Counted from the first letter of the stretch, positions 23,350 to 32,565 are shown. The stretch is DNA of 32,645 nucleotides from Bacteroidota bacterium (GCA_024743405.1 JANSWP010000083.1:1-32645), one strand, 5' to 3'. The notes: generated from the letters alone by a model not told the origin. Translations and numbers: made by a program.

Positions 23350-26259
23350 TTGAGTATCAGACCAATCATATTATCTCTTATTATCGGTTGTTTGGCATTA
23401 TTGTCAAACGCTCAATCTCCGTTTTTCAAAATGCATCAAATCGGGGAGACCTATCGAAATGCCAAGATTGAACTGATATTTGAAGCACAAAATAGCTTAC
23501 TTTGGATTGGGACTTCGGAGGGACTTTTTTCGTACGATGGGTTGGAGTTTGTCCCTTTTTTAAAATCAGATTCGACCTCAAATCATGTACGTTCTGTATT
23601 TCAAAATGAAAAGGGCGTGCTTTGGGTAGGCTACCACGACGGAACTGTTTGGTATTTGGAAAAACAACAATTAAATAAATGGGAACCAGAAGAAGGAACA
23701 CCCTCCGTACCAATCATGGGGTTTGCAGAAGATCATAACGGTAATTTCTGGTTGGCCTCTTACGGTGAGGGTATTTATTATAAAAGTGAAAATCATTTAT
23801 ACAATATCAATACAGATGACGGGCTCTTAGGCGATGATATTTATGTCATGAAAACGGATAAATTAGGTCGAATTTGGGTCGGAACGGATGGCGGGATCAG
23901 CATTTGTGAAATCCGAAATAAGGAAAAAATCATTAATAATTTGACGAGGGACGATGGTTTGCCTGACGAAATTGTCCGTGAAATTTTAGAAGATGATGAT
24001 GGTGATTTTTGGATTGGAACCTACGATAAAGGCGTGTGTTTTTATGATTTTGAAAAAGAAAAATTTGAATATCCGCTCTCTAATTGGGATAACGGAATTG
24101 TAAGTAAATTAGAAATATTTAAAGATAGGGAATTATGGATTGGTACAGAGGGAAATGGGGTTTGGTTACTTTCGCTTCTTGATGGAACGCTTCAAAAACT
24201 GTCAAACCAAAATCAACTTTCAGGCTCTAAAATCCACGATTTACATAAAGACATAGAGGGTAATATCTGGGTGATTTCCAATTTACATGGTATCTGTCAT
24301 GCCAATAGACAATTTGAATTCATTCCCATAACGACCGGAGCAGATTTTGAAAATATTCAATCAATTTTGGCGGATCGTGAGAATAAAGTTTGGGTGGGCA
24401 CTGAAAAAGGGCTTTTCACCCACGAATTGGATGAATTGGGAAATAGTTTTTTTACCCAACATTTGAAAAATCAAAGCCTAAATGTCATCAGCCTTTATGA
24501 AGATAATTTTGAAAATATTTGGATTGGTACCTTCGGTGATGGAGTCTATATTTTTAATAAAAGAACATTGAAAATTCGCCGTTTGACGGAAAAGGATGGT
24601 TTATCAAATGGAAGTATTTTGTCGATGAATGGAGTCAATGACAAAATTTGGCTGGCTACATTAGGCGGGGTGACAGAGCTTCAATTGAATGGAGACCCAC
24701 TAGAGAATGGTAGTCTTTCCACTCGAAATCTTAATCAAGAAGACGGACTAGGCACCAACTTTATTTACAAAGTTTTTGTGGATAGTAAAGCCCGAGTATG
24801 GTTTGCGACCGACGGTAAAGGCATCAGTGTTTTGGAAAATGGAAGCATAAAAAACTTTCAAAAAGCGGCTCATTATCATGAAGATGAACCTGGTTCTGAA
24901 GAAGTCCTTTTGAAAGCAGTTTATTCTATAACTGAAGATCAACAAGGGCACATTTGGTTGAGTACGGCGAAAGAAGGAATTTTCGAATTTGATGGCAAAG
25001 AATTTAAACACCTAACCGTTAAAGAAGGTATTCGAGATTTGGCAATTACGAGCCTGATTACTGATAAAAAAGGCAATATTTTGATTGTCCATCCAACTGG
25101 TTTGGACATTTTAAAGCCAGAAACGCGCCATTTAATTTATTATGACAAAGCTGTTGGAATTGAGGATATTGATCCAAACCTAAATGCGGTGTGCAAAGAT
25201 CGAAATGACAATATATGGATAGGTTGTAAGAATGGAATTATTAAATACCTTCCACTAAATGAGTCCTTAGAAATCCACCCACGAACTCGATTAAGCAATG
25301 TCTCTATCTTTTTAGAACCAATTGATTTTCATTCAGATACAACATTTTTATATGATCAGAATAATCTAGTTTTTGATTATCTTGGACTCTGGTATACTGA
25401 TCCGTCAACTGTAAAATATCGATATCAATTAGTCGGATATGACCGCGATTGGATTTTCTCGAAAGACAGAAAAGTCACCTACTCAAATTTAGATCCGGGA
25501 ACCTATTCTTTTAATGTGGCGAGTACAGAAAATGATGCTTGGTTGGATGAGCCGATTATCAGTTATTCTTTTGAAGTTTTACCACCGCTATGGCAAAGAT
25601 GGTGGTTTATTTTGTTGGTACTTTTATCCGCAGGTGGTATTTTCTATTGGTATCAAAAAGCACGTGATAAGCGAATTCAGCGCGTCAATTTATTGGAAAA
25701 AGAAAAAGCCGAAAGCAATTTGGCAGCATTAAAAGCACAAATCAATCCACACTTTTTATTCAATAGTTTTAACACACTGGTTACCGTAATTGACGAAGAT
25801 CCCAAAACTGCAGTTCAGTATGTAGAGAAGATGTCTGATTTTTATCGAACCATGTTAGAATATAGAGATAAAGATGTCATTCCATTGGCTGAAGAACTAG
25901 CATTAGTAAAGAATTATACTTATTTATTAGAGCGGCGCTTTGGTGAAAATTTCAAAGTAAACTTGAATATGAGTGTAGAACAAATTTACCTTGCTCCACT
26001 TACACTTCAGATTTTATTGGAAAATGCAGTGAAACACAATATCATTTCAAAAACAAAACCACTGACCGTAAATATTTATATGAACGGAGACGATTATTTG
26101 GTCATTGAAAATAATTTACAACTGAAAATTAGACCTGAAAAATCAACTCAATTTGGTTTACAAAGCCTAATAAAAAGATATGAATTATTGACCGGAAAAA
26201 AAATGAAAATTGAAGAAACGGAAGACACATTTCGAGTAGAAATTCCTGTAGTAAAATAG
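23350..26259 (+). CDS. Two-component sensor: 14-blade propeller, Y_Y_Y domain, LytS-type histidine kinase
   Basis: 969 residues. A signal peptide (to about residue 21, SNAQS) is followed by 14 propeller repeats of the type [IVL]W[IV]GT..G[IVL] (about 40-640), consistent with two seven-bladed propellers. A Y_Y_Y domain (about 665-742, KYRYQLVGYDRDW), one membrane helix (about 750-768) and a cytoplasmic kinase come next. The phospho-acceptor histidine is H801 in INPHFLFNSFN, with an N-box LLENAVKHN (about 885-893) and FGLQSL as the lid motif. This is the LytS/YehU class common in Bacteroidota, sensing periplasmic ligands. The start is TTG at 23350; no ATG keeps the signal peptide. It precedes its LytTR partner by 65 bp and follows the YceI pair, so it may control the electron-transfer cluster. 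Confidence 0.9.
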   Translation: MSIRPIILSLIIGCLALLSNAQSPFFKMHQIGETYRNAKIELIFEAQNSLLWIGTSEGLFSYDGLEFVPFLKSDSTSNHVRSVFQNEKGVLWVGYHDGTVWYLEKQQLNKWEPEEGTPSVPIMGFAEDHNGNFWLASYGEGIYYKSENHLYNINTDDGLLGDDIYVMKTDKLGRIWVGTDGGISICEIRNKEKIINNLTRDDGLPDEIVREILEDDDGDFWIGTYDKGVCFYDFEKEKFEYPLSNWDNGIVSKLEIFKDRELWIGTEGNGVWLLSLLDGTLQKLSNQNQLSGSKIHDLHKDIEGNIWVISNLHGICHANRQFEFIPITTGADFENIQSILADRENKVWVGTEKGLFTHELDELGNSFFTQHLKNQSLNVISLYEDNFENIWIGTFGDGVYIFNKRTLKIRRLTEKDGLSNGSILSMNGVNDKIWLATLGGVTELQLNGDPLENGSLSTRNLNQEDGLGTNFIYKVFVDSKARVWFATDGKGISVLENGSIKNFQKAAHYHEDEPGSEEVLLKAVYSITEDQQGHIWLSTAKEGIFEFDGKEFKHLTVKEGIRDLAITSLITDKKGNILIVHPTGLDILKPETRHLIYYDKAVGIEDIDPNLNAVCKDRNDNIWIGCKNGIIKYLPLNESLEIHPRTRLSNVSIFLEPIDFHSDTTFLYDQNNLVFDYLGLWYTDPSTVKYRYQLVGYDRDWIFSKDRKVTYSNLDPGTYSFNVASTENDAWLDEPIISYSFEVLPPLWQRWWFILLVLLSAGGIFYWYQKARDKRIQRVNLLEKEKAESNLAALKAQINPHFLFNSFNTLVTVIDEDPKTAVQYVEKMSDFYRTMLEYRDKDVIPLAEELALVKNYTYLLERRFGENFKVNLNMSVEQIYLAPLTLQILLENAVKHNIISKTKPLTVNIYMNGDDYLVIENNLQLKIRPEKSTQFGLQSLIKRYELLTGKKMKIEETEDTFRVEIPVVK

Positions 26260-26324
26260 GCTTATCGGCTTAGAAATGAAGAATAAATAATCTTTGGAAA
26301 CGGATTAATCGAAAATTTAATAAA

Positions 26325-27077
26325 ATGAAGACTTTAATCATCGAAGACGAAGCTGCTGCAGTCCGCAGATTATCAAAACTCATCTTGGAGATTGATTCAA
26401 GCATAGAAATTGTGGATGATTTGGATAGTATAGAAAATAGCCTTGATTGGCTACATTCGAATCCTATACCTGATTTAATATTCATGGATATTCACTTAGC
26501 TGACGGAGCTAGTTTCGAGATTTTCAATCATTTTGAAATTTCAAAACCTATTATTTTTACGACTGCCTATAATGAATATGCAATTCAAGCTTTTAAGGTC
26601 AATACCATTGATTATTTATTGAAGCCTATCAAAAAACCAGAACTTGAAACGGCTATTAAGAAGTATCGAAAATTGGCACATTCTCAGACATTTGATTATA
26701 AAACACTTGCTAGAGAGATGAATCGAGACGAATATAATAAGCGTTTTTTGATTCGATTTGGGCAACAAATTCGAGTGGTCGAAATGAGAGATTGCGCTTA
26801 TTTTTATACGCAAGATAAAGTCACCTTTTTAGTTACAAAAAAAGGTAAAAGATACCCTATTGACTACTCTCTAGAAAAGATTGAAGAAATGACAGACCCA
26901 CATAGTTATTTCAGAATCAATCGCCAATTCATCATCAATATCGAAGCCATTAATGAGATGTATGCTTATTCAAAATCAAGAGTAAAAATCGACTTAAATC
27001 CTTCTTGTGAATTGGATACCATCGTAAGTACGGAGCGCTCACCGCATTTTAAAAAGTGGCTGGTTGGGGAAGAGTGA
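26325..27077 (+). CDS. LytTR family response regulator
   Basis: 250 residues. Residues 1-120 are a receiver domain with acidic pocket EDE (7-9), phospho-acceptor D55 in LIFMDIHL, TTAYNEYA, and K100 in DYLLKPI. Residues of about 140-250 form a LytTR DNA-binding domain (FLIRFGQQIRVV, then AYFYTQDKVTFLVT, YPIDYSLEKIEEM, FRINRQFIINI). It is the cognate partner of the upstream kinase by order and class. LytTR regulators bind paired direct repeats upstream of targets; I did not identify such repeats in the promoters here. Confidence 0.93.
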   Translation: MKTLIIEDEAAAVRRLSKLILEIDSSIEIVDDLDSIENSLDWLHSNPIPDLIFMDIHLADGASFEIFNHFEISKPIIFTTAYNEYAIQAFKVNTIDYLLKPIKKPELETAIKKYRKLAHSQTFDYKTLAREMNRDEYNKRFLIRFGQQIRVVEMRDCAYFYTQDKVTFLVTKKGKRYPIDYSLEKIEEMTDPHSYFRINRQFIINIEAINEMYAYSKSRVKIDLNPSCELDTIVSTERSPHFKKWLVGEE

Positions 27078-27121
27078 TTGTCTAGTTTTATTAGCATATT
27101 TTAAACATACTCTTATTGACA

Positions 27122-27397
27122 CTATCCAAACTTATCCTCTATGAAATTTACGAAAAGATAGGACATCACAACCCCAATAAAATTAGCAGCTAAATCACCA
27201 AATTCAAAACTTCTATTTAACTGAAAGTAGTGAGAAACTTCATGCACTATTCCAACACTACACATAAAAAGGAATAAGAATTGGATTTCGCCCCACCCTA
27301 AACCTTTTAAAAGAAAAGCTAATATGGTTGTCACCAAAAAATACAAACCTAAGTGTCCAATCTTATCCCATCCATCCCGCCAAAAAATGGGAAGCAT
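27122..27397 (-). CDS. VanZ-like small membrane protein
   Basis: The conserved part (DKIGHLGLYFLVTTILAFLL, then VHEVSHYFQLNRSFEFGDLAANFIGVVMSYLF) matches the VanZ-like family: a DKxxH motif before the first helix and an acidic E...Q...R.F...D.xAN motif before the last. About three helices are visible. I use the ATG at 27397 (91 residues); the frame stays open to a GTG at 27529 (135 residues), which would add a segment including a weak helix, closer to the usual four-helix length. Function is uncertain; some members affect glycopeptide resistance. It converges with the regulator gene and is probably monocistronic. Confidence 0.65.
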   Translation of the reverse strand: MLPIFWRDGWDKIGHLGLYFLVTTILAFLLKGLGWGEIQFLFLFMCSVGIVHEVSHYFQLNRSFEFGDLAANFIGVVMSYLFVNFIEDKFG

Positions 27398-27786
27398 GCT
27401 TTGAACTATATTGAATTTTATAACAAAAAAACTACGATTAATAAAATAGGATAGACATATAAATTTGGGGATAAATTCATTGTACTTGTTGTATAGATTG
27501 ATAATAAGGTTTAGGCTTTTAACAGACACTTTAAGAACGCTGATAGAATATCAAAAGGACCATTGTTCTCTTTCCGCAAACTGGTTGTTAAAAAACCAGA
27601 TTTCAAAGCTATAGGCTCTTTTTTATACAAAAAATGATTTTTATCAATTTACAATGATGATTTTTTTGAAAAGAAGGACTTGGACAAAAATAATAGGTAC
27701 AGTTTAGAGAGGAAATGACATTCAATGAGGAGTGAAAGCCCTGTTTTTTGATACTGGTTAGAGTTTTCGAAAATTTACTTCACATT
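27398..27786. other. Spacer with no clear gene
   Basis: Apart from a possible N-terminal extension of the VanZ-like gene (27398-27529), I see only a short CTGGTT/AACCAG hairpin (27581-27599). The remaining sequence is AT-rich and shows no recognisable feature. Confidence 0.4.
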
Positions 27787-29073
27787 TCATTTGGATTGTA
27801 GAATTATTTCTTTTTCGCAATTTAAATGCGCTTCAATATTTTTTGATCCCAAACACAATTTCAAGAAATCATATTTTATAAAAACATCTTTTTTATTCAG
27901 TAGAAAATTTTCAGTAAATAAGGAGTCTTTAAAATTATTCGAAATACAAATTAGTTGGCGTTCATCTTCATTGACTTCATAAACGATACTTGTATCTTGA
28001 TTGGATAAAATCTTAGCATAACTCCTTCTCAGTTTTTGATAAATATCATGCTTAAAGTTTTGATGCTTTAGCCAAAATAACTTGTAATGTGGATTCGATT
28101 TTTTTTGATACGCAATATTTTTTATTATTCCTTGATACTCCTCTAAAAGTTTAAAATGCCACTGAATATCTTCTTCTTCTAAATAAATCCTTTCATCTTT
28201 TTTGATTTCTTCTAACACTGCAAATTCTTCCTTTACATAAGCCTCTAATTCTTCCACTACCTCAATGGGTTCTTCTAATGGACTATCAGTTACTTCGTCT
28301 ATTAGTAGATTAAATGCAGGGTGCATAAGTGGAATACTAAATATAATTCCGAGTCCAAGCAAACCATATTTTAACACGCTGAGTTGTCTCGAAGACCATC
28401 CTAAATTATCGACAACTTCAACCGCTTCAATCCAAGCGGATGATTGTTTGGCGCTAAGTCCAAGATAATTACTAAACTCTTTACTCGGATGAATCATTAT
28501 TTCCTTTTTCCCGAGTGTTTCACCTTTAATGCTCCAATCAAAATTTATAGGAAACTGCTCTCCTAATTCAGACAAATTAACAGCTTCTTCTGGACTGACT
28601 ATCAAGTCTTTAGAACTTATTCTAAGCTTAAAATCATCCGTTCGGATATTCTTTATATGTTTCGAGCTTTTAGCTAATTTGACCACCGCCCTAATAGAGT
28701 CTATTGTAATGGATATTTTTACTTCCTTGTTTTGTTCAATCTTTTTTGGAATAGAAAATTCCAAGGTGTTTTTTATCAAAGAAGGAACTCTTTTCTCGCC
28801 TTCTTTAAAATCGGCTGGTGTTTCCGAATAAGCGTTTACTAATTCAATTGATTGCTCCTTGCCAAAGAAAAACTCAATTATCCCATAAGCACTAAAAGAC
28901 AAAATGGACGCAATACCCAACCAAAATTGTTCACTCCCAAACGGAACCGTCAGTATATATGCAAGAAGGATGAGGCAAAAAATGATGGGAATAGATATCC
29001 TCCAATATTTATGAAGTAATGGAAGATAAACAGTCCAATATTTTTGGATGATTAATGATAATATAGAAATCAT
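27787..29073 (-). CDS. Membrane protein of unknown function
   Basis: 428 residues; no family recognised. Two hydrophobic helices lie near the N-terminus (about 27-45 and 50-70), then a soluble beta-rich part (about 95-235), a third helix (about 237-257), and a C-terminal soluble part of about 170 residues with an acidic helical stretch (EEPIEVVEELEAYVKEEFAVLEEI, likely coiled coil) and a lysine-rich end. The start at ATG 29073 is the first available. The architecture suggests a membrane anchor with two soluble domains on the same side. It stands alone, with long spacers on both sides, one holding palindrome E3. Confidence 0.7.
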   Translation of the reverse strand: MISILSLIIQKYWTVYLPLLHKYWRISIPIIFCLILLAYILTVPFGSEQFWLGIASILSFSAYGIIEFFFGKEQSIELVNAYSETPADFKEGEKRVPSLIKNTLEFSIPKKIEQNKEVKISITIDSIRAVVKLAKSSKHIKNIRTDDFKLRISSKDLIVSPEEAVNLSELGEQFPINFDWSIKGETLGKKEIMIHPSKEFSNYLGLSAKQSSAWIEAVEVVDNLGWSSRQLSVLKYGLLGLGIIFSIPLMHPAFNLLIDEVTDSPLEEPIEVVEELEAYVKEEFAVLEEIKKDERIYLEEEDIQWHFKLLEEYQGIIKNIAYQKKSNPHYKLFWLKHQNFKHDIYQKLRRSYAKILSNQDTSIVYEVNEDERQLICISNNFKDSLFTENFLLNKKDVFIKYDFLKLCLGSKNIEAHLNCEKEIILQSK

Positions 29074-29468
29074 TCGTTATGCATTCGTTTTCTAAAAGAT
29101 GGTATTTTTTTCCTAATAAGTGCTTGGACAAAATCAAGTTATAGATTACTGGAGCAATGCTAAAAAGCGGCTCGCTCCAGAAAATGGTGGTTCTGGAGGG
29201 GAGTCCAAGAACTTACTTATTTTGATTACAAGGCTGATGTTATGAGAAGTGAAGTTAGGAAAATAGGAGGTCATAAATTTCTTTTTTCTGATTTTTCATC
29301 AAGAAAACAGTATTCATACAAAGGCAAAATTCAAATTTTATAACCGAATGTGTTGATGTATAAGCAATACCTTTTTGAGTCTAATTTTTCAAAGATACAT
29401 TTTCTAAGTGCTCTGGTAATAAAGTAAAAAAACGATTTTTGGAGGGACTTTTTTTGAAGAAAGTGGTA
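29074..29468. other. 395-bp spacer with palindrome E3
   Basis: No gene is seen. The spacer contains palindrome E3 (29117-29215). The rest is AT-rich and without a feature I recognise. Confidence 0.45.
29117..29215. repeat. Imperfect palindrome E3
   Basis: TAAGTGCTTGGAC (29117-29129) is complementary at 12 of 13 positions to GTCCAAGAACTTA (29203-29215). A nested perfect 7-bp stem CTGGAGC/GCTCCAG lies at 29149-29155 and 29174-29180. It has the size and layout of the other long palindromes here but no clear sequence identity with them. Confidence 0.55.
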
Positions 29469-30344
29469 TTATCGGAACTGCTTCAGTTTATTTAAAACTT
29501 GACTCCCCCACCCTAGTTTTGGATTCTTCAAAGAACCTTCCCACGGTTTTCCAATCTTCAAATATTCCTTCATAAAAGTTCGTGGTGTAATGCCCCATTT
29601 CATTAAAAAAGTCTTTCGCCCTTTATTTTTTCGAACTTTTTTTGTGGATTTTGAGCCAAAATGATAAACCAAACTAGTGCCTTTACCTTTAAAAAACCGA
29701 ATACCAACTTCCCATAGTTTTCTTGAAAAATCTGGGTCAGAATACATGCCAGGTGAAAATTCAATACTCAAACCTCCTACAAAATCCCATAGATCAATAT
29801 GTACAACATTCGGTGGCCAAGTGCTTCCATTCCAATCATTTTTTACTAAGTTCAAATATTGATTTAACAATAATTTCTTTTGAAAACTTTGAATATCTGT
29901 TCCAAAATCTTTCACAACAACACATGAATTCCCAGTCTCAAAAGGCTCTATCATAGTTGCCGAAAGCATGAACTTATTGTGCCCAATTTCCTTAATCTCT
30001 TTATATAGTTCCAAATCCCAATTTGGCAACACATACATATCATCATTCAAATAAATTACATAATCAGACTTAATCAAAGAACGAGCGATATTCAACCCAT
30101 AACAAATCCCAATATTCGTTTTTGAGTGAACGAAATCAATATCTTTTTGATTTTTTAACCATTCTAAAGTACCGTCCTTTCCTTCATTAACAATGACGAT
30201 TATTTGAATGTCGAAATGGGAGTTTTCGCGAATACTTTCGATACATAATTTCAAATAATCCAGATTATTCCAAGTTGGAATTAGAGCAGAAAATTGGAAA
30301 TAATCTTGATGCGTTTTTCGATACTTTTTTATTGGTTCAATCAT
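29469..30344 (-). CDS. Family 2 glycosyltransferase
   Basis: With the ATG at 30344 the protein has 291 residues; the frame runs on to a TTG at 30422, inside the thioredoxin gene, which I reject. GT-A features are the opening FSALIPTWNNLDYLKLCIESI, the nucleotide-sugar site IIVIVNEGKDGTLEWL, SKTNIGICYGLNIA, and the metal-binding acidic motif YLNDDMYVLPNWD. An acidic acceptor segment (FSPGMYSDPDFSRKLWEVG) follows. No membrane helix; likely peripheral on the cytoplasmic face. Probable role in surface glycan assembly; donor and acceptor unknown. The C-terminal KNPKLGWGSQVLNKLK is basic. It lies 55 bp downstream of the thioredoxin gene on the same strand. Confidence 0.88.
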   Translation of the reverse strand: MIEPIKKYRKTHQDYFQFSALIPTWNNLDYLKLCIESIRENSHFDIQIIVIVNEGKDGTLEWLKNQKDIDFVHSKTNIGICYGLNIARSLIKSDYVIYLNDDMYVLPNWDLELYKEIKEIGHNKFMLSATMIEPFETGNSCVVVKDFGTDIQSFQKKLLLNQYLNLVKNDWNGSTWPPNVVHIDLWDFVGGLSIEFSPGMYSDPDFSRKLWEVGIRFFKGKGTSLVYHFGSKSTKKVRKNKGRKTFLMKWGITPRTFMKEYLKIGKPWEGSLKNPKLGWGSQVLNKLKQFR

Positions 30345-30399
30345 TTTCTTTTTTTGAAGAGGGTGGTTTTTTGAGAGAACGAGGCGAAAAAAGCCAGAA

Positions 30400-30765
30400 C
30401 TATTCCTGCACAGAATCCGCAATATATTCCTCTAAAATCTCTTCTAAATTTGGTTTTGGTATCAACCCTTGATAACGCTCTACTATTTGGCCTTTATGAA
30501 CAAACATAATAGTCGGAATCGACTTGACTTTGAAATGTTGACTCAATATTGGATTTACCTCTGTATTCACTTTAGCGATCAATGCTCTGCCCTCATATTC
30601 TTCCGCCAATTCATCTATAATTGGACCTAATACTTTGCATGGTCCACACCAATTGGCATAAAAATCCAATAATACTGGGATTTCTGATTTGGCAACTAAT
30701 TCATTAAAAGTTGAGTCAGTTATTTGAGGAGTTTCAAATTTCGGCTTTTTCTTTCTCCAAAACAT
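30400..30765 (-). CDS. trxA: Thioredoxin
   Basis: 121 residues of thioredoxin fold with the active site WCGPC (about 39-43), preceded by VLLDFYAN, and the cis-proline segment SIPTIMFV. A basic N-terminal extension (MFWRKKKPKFETPQ) of about 15 residues precedes the usual start, and there is no signal peptide, so it is a cytoplasmic disulfide reductant. No thioredoxin reductase is adjacent. The flavoprotein at 13988 lacks the reductase CxxC and is not its partner. The symbol is a family-level assignment. Confidence 0.93.
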   Translation of the reverse strand: MFWRKKKPKFETPQITDSTFNELVAKSEIPVLLDFYANWCGPCKVLGPIIDELAEEYEGRALIAKVNTEVNPILSQHFKVKSIPTIMFVHKGQIVERYQGLIPKPNLEEILEEYIADSVQE

Positions 30766-30843
30766 GGCATTTTTATTTATTTACTGATGATGCACAAATA
30801 AATGGTTATGTGTTAGGATTGACCTTTTTCATTTTAGTGAAGT

Positions 30844-30917
30844 GGTTTCAAAATTCCGTTAAGAACTATCCATTGTTTGAGCGAAGCGAGTTTGGGTAGT
30901 TTAGGAATTTTGAAACC
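30844..30917. repeat. Palindrome E4 with perfect 14-bp arms
   Basis: GGTTTCAAAATTCC (30844-30857) and GGAATTTTGAAACC (30904-30917) are perfectly complementary. Inside, ACTATCCA pairs with TGGGTAGT allowing one wobble, and the apex contains GAGCGAAGCGAG. The 74 bp folds into one hairpin. Confidence 0.7.
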
Positions 30918-30941
30918 GCGCAGCGTTTAGAAATGAAACCA

Positions 30942-30982
30942 GTCTTGATTTTTTTCGTTCTTTTTGTATCAAGACAAAAAGG
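30942..30982. repeat. Stem-forming tail next to E4
   Basis: GTCTTGAT (30942-30949) pairs perfectly with ATCAAGAC (30968-30975) around a T-rich loop, then AAAAAGG. It closely matches the tail at 5383-5424 in sequence. One stem pair is changed on both sides (C-G there, T-A here), which supports a conserved fold. Confidence 0.55.
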
Positions 30983-31190
30983 ACAACATCCTGCGTAACA
31001 TCAGTTATTTAGATAAAAAGTTTTAAACAATTTCATCATTAAAATAGATTTTAGAAAAGCATTTTTTCTCTCCCATATGAATTGTATTTCCAAAAAATAT
31101 GCCTCGCCAAAGTAGTACTCATTCTATTCAATTCCGTATTATGTTTTACTTTTAGAAAATTTACAAACCACAATTATTTAAGAAATACAT

Positions 31191-32285
31191 ATGCTTTATA
31201 CACTTATTCTATTCACATTTTGGAATTATTCTTCCATTCTCATTCCCACGAATGCAAGTGATGAAACCTACATTGTTTATTACGATAAAGAACATTTTTT
31301 AATTGAAGGAACGGTTATCCCAGATTCTCTAAAAGAAAGCTCTTATGACCGATTGCCACTTTCTTACAAAGATAAAGTCAGACAACCCGTTTGGAATTTG
31401 TCTAAAAATTCGGCAGGAATAACGGTCAGTTTTCATTCCAATTCTTCTGAAATTCATCTCAAATGGACCCTCTTGAATGATTTCTATATGAATCACATGG
31501 CTTCCACAGGAATTAAAGGAGTGGATTTATATGTAAGACAGGAAGGAAATTGGAGATATGTCAATACGGGGCGTCCTTCCTCCAGTACAAATGAAGTTAG
31601 ACTTGTGCAAAATTTATCCTTAGACTGGCGAGAGTATAAATTGTTTTTGCCACTATACGATGGTGTGACGAATCTTGAAATTGGAATTGACGCTAATAGC
31701 TCTATAAAAAAGGCGATCCCTAGTGATAAAAAACCGATTGTTTTTTATGGAACCAGTATCACTCAAGGAGGATGTGCCTCCCGGCCTGGTATGGCTCATA
31801 CGAATATTATTTCCCGAAAATTGGATAGGGAGGTGATCAACTTTGGTTTTAGTGGAAATGGTAGAATGGAAGAACCCATTCTTGAATTAATATCAGACAT
31901 AGATGCTCAATTTTTCGTGATTGAATGTTTACAAAATATGGACACATCCAGTGTAAAAAAGCGTGCTCTGGAGGCGGTAAAAACCATTCGAAAAAAACAC
32001 CCAAATACACCCATTTTATTTGGCGACAATATGCTATATGAAATCGGTTTTATGGATAAAACCATTGAAGCTGAATTGATTCGTGAGAATGCAATTCTCC
32101 TAGAAGAATGTCAAAAAATGGAGGAAAAAGGCTTTCAAAATGTCTATTATATCTCCAATGCTAATGCCCTAGGGGAAGACCATGAGGGAACTGTTGATGG
32201 CGTTCATCTAACTGATTTAGGATTTTTAAGGTATGCCAATCATTTAATTTCAAATTTTAAGTCTTTTGGAATTTTGGAGGATTGA
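31191..32285 (+). CDS. SGNH/GDSL esterase with N-terminal GxDLY domain, secreted
   Basis: 364 residues with a short hydrophobic N-terminus (about 1-18), a weak signal peptide. Residues of about 45-170 form a beta-sandwich domain containing the GVDLYVRQEGNW motif (GxDLY domain). The catalytic SGNH domain follows: block I YGTSITQGG with nucleophile S189, the oxyanion asparagine in GFSGNGRMEE (N223), ECLQNM (normally DCxPNM), and the Asp/His pair in DGVHLTDLG (D336, H339). Proteins of this layout deacylate carbohydrates or small esters. It may serve the same polysaccharide use as the sulfatase and fucosidase, but it is far from them. Monocistronic, followed by a decayed sorting-domain fragment. 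Confidence 0.88.
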   Translation: MLYTLILFTFWNYSSILIPTNASDETYIVYYDKEHFLIEGTVIPDSLKESSYDRLPLSYKDKVRQPVWNLSKNSAGITVSFHSNSSEIHLKWTLLNDFYMNHMASTGIKGVDLYVRQEGNWRYVNTGRPSSSTNEVRLVQNLSLDWREYKLFLPLYDGVTNLEIGIDANSSIKKAIPSDKKPIVFYGTSITQGGCASRPGMAHTNIISRKLDREVINFGFSGNGRMEEPILELISDIDAQFFVIECLQNMDTSSVKKRALEAVKTIRKKHPNTPILFGDNMLYEIGFMDKTIEAELIRENAILLEECQKMEEKGFQNVYYISNANALGEDHEGTVDGVHLTDLGFLRYANHLISNFKSFGILED

Positions 32286-32305
32286 AATCCTCAACTCTAA
32301 CTAAA

Positions 32306-32565
32306 AATCCTTCTCTATTTTTTTTCGAAATCATTCTAATTCATGAAATTCCTCAATAGAAAGAATTACTATTTATAATACTTATGGCAGTGTTGCTAAG
32401 ATCCTTCAAACGAACCCATCAGAAAAGTCGCAACCAATTGATATTTCTGATCCAGGTTCAGGGATTTATCTAATAAAAATGAAAACAAAAAACGCGATTA
32501 GGATTAAGAGAATGAAGTTGTCTAAAGTTTTTTTGGAGCTTTTTCAGCTTTCCTCAAAAGGATAA
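32306..32565 (+). pseudogene. Frameshifted remnant of a T9SS C-terminal sorting domain
   Basis: From 32347 to a TAA at 32563-32565, one frame reads NSSIERITIYNTYGSVAKIL, then SQPIDISDPGSGIYLIKM and a basic end RIKRMKLSK, which is the second half of a type IX sorting domain. It has no start codon and a TGA directly before it at 32344. Another frame from 32306 reads KNPSLFFFEIIL, like the missing NPS beginning. A frameshift in or near the T8 run or just after it would join them. No parent protein is left upstream; the esterase ends at 32285 in an intact stop. It is probably the tail of a degraded surface-protein gene. Confidence 0.7.

Larger units (their letters stand above)
30766..31190. other. 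425-bp spacer with palindrome E4 and tail
   Basis: No gene is seen. The spacer contains palindrome E4 (30844-30917) and its stem-forming tail (30942-30982). The final 200 bp are AT-rich and should carry the promoter of the esterase gene. Confidence 0.45.

Noticed and set aside
30345-30422. Longer N-terminus of the glycosyltransferase from a TTG at 30422
   Set aside because: It would overlap the thioredoxin gene by 23 bases and add residues without similarity to the family; ATG 30344 precedes the natural domain start.
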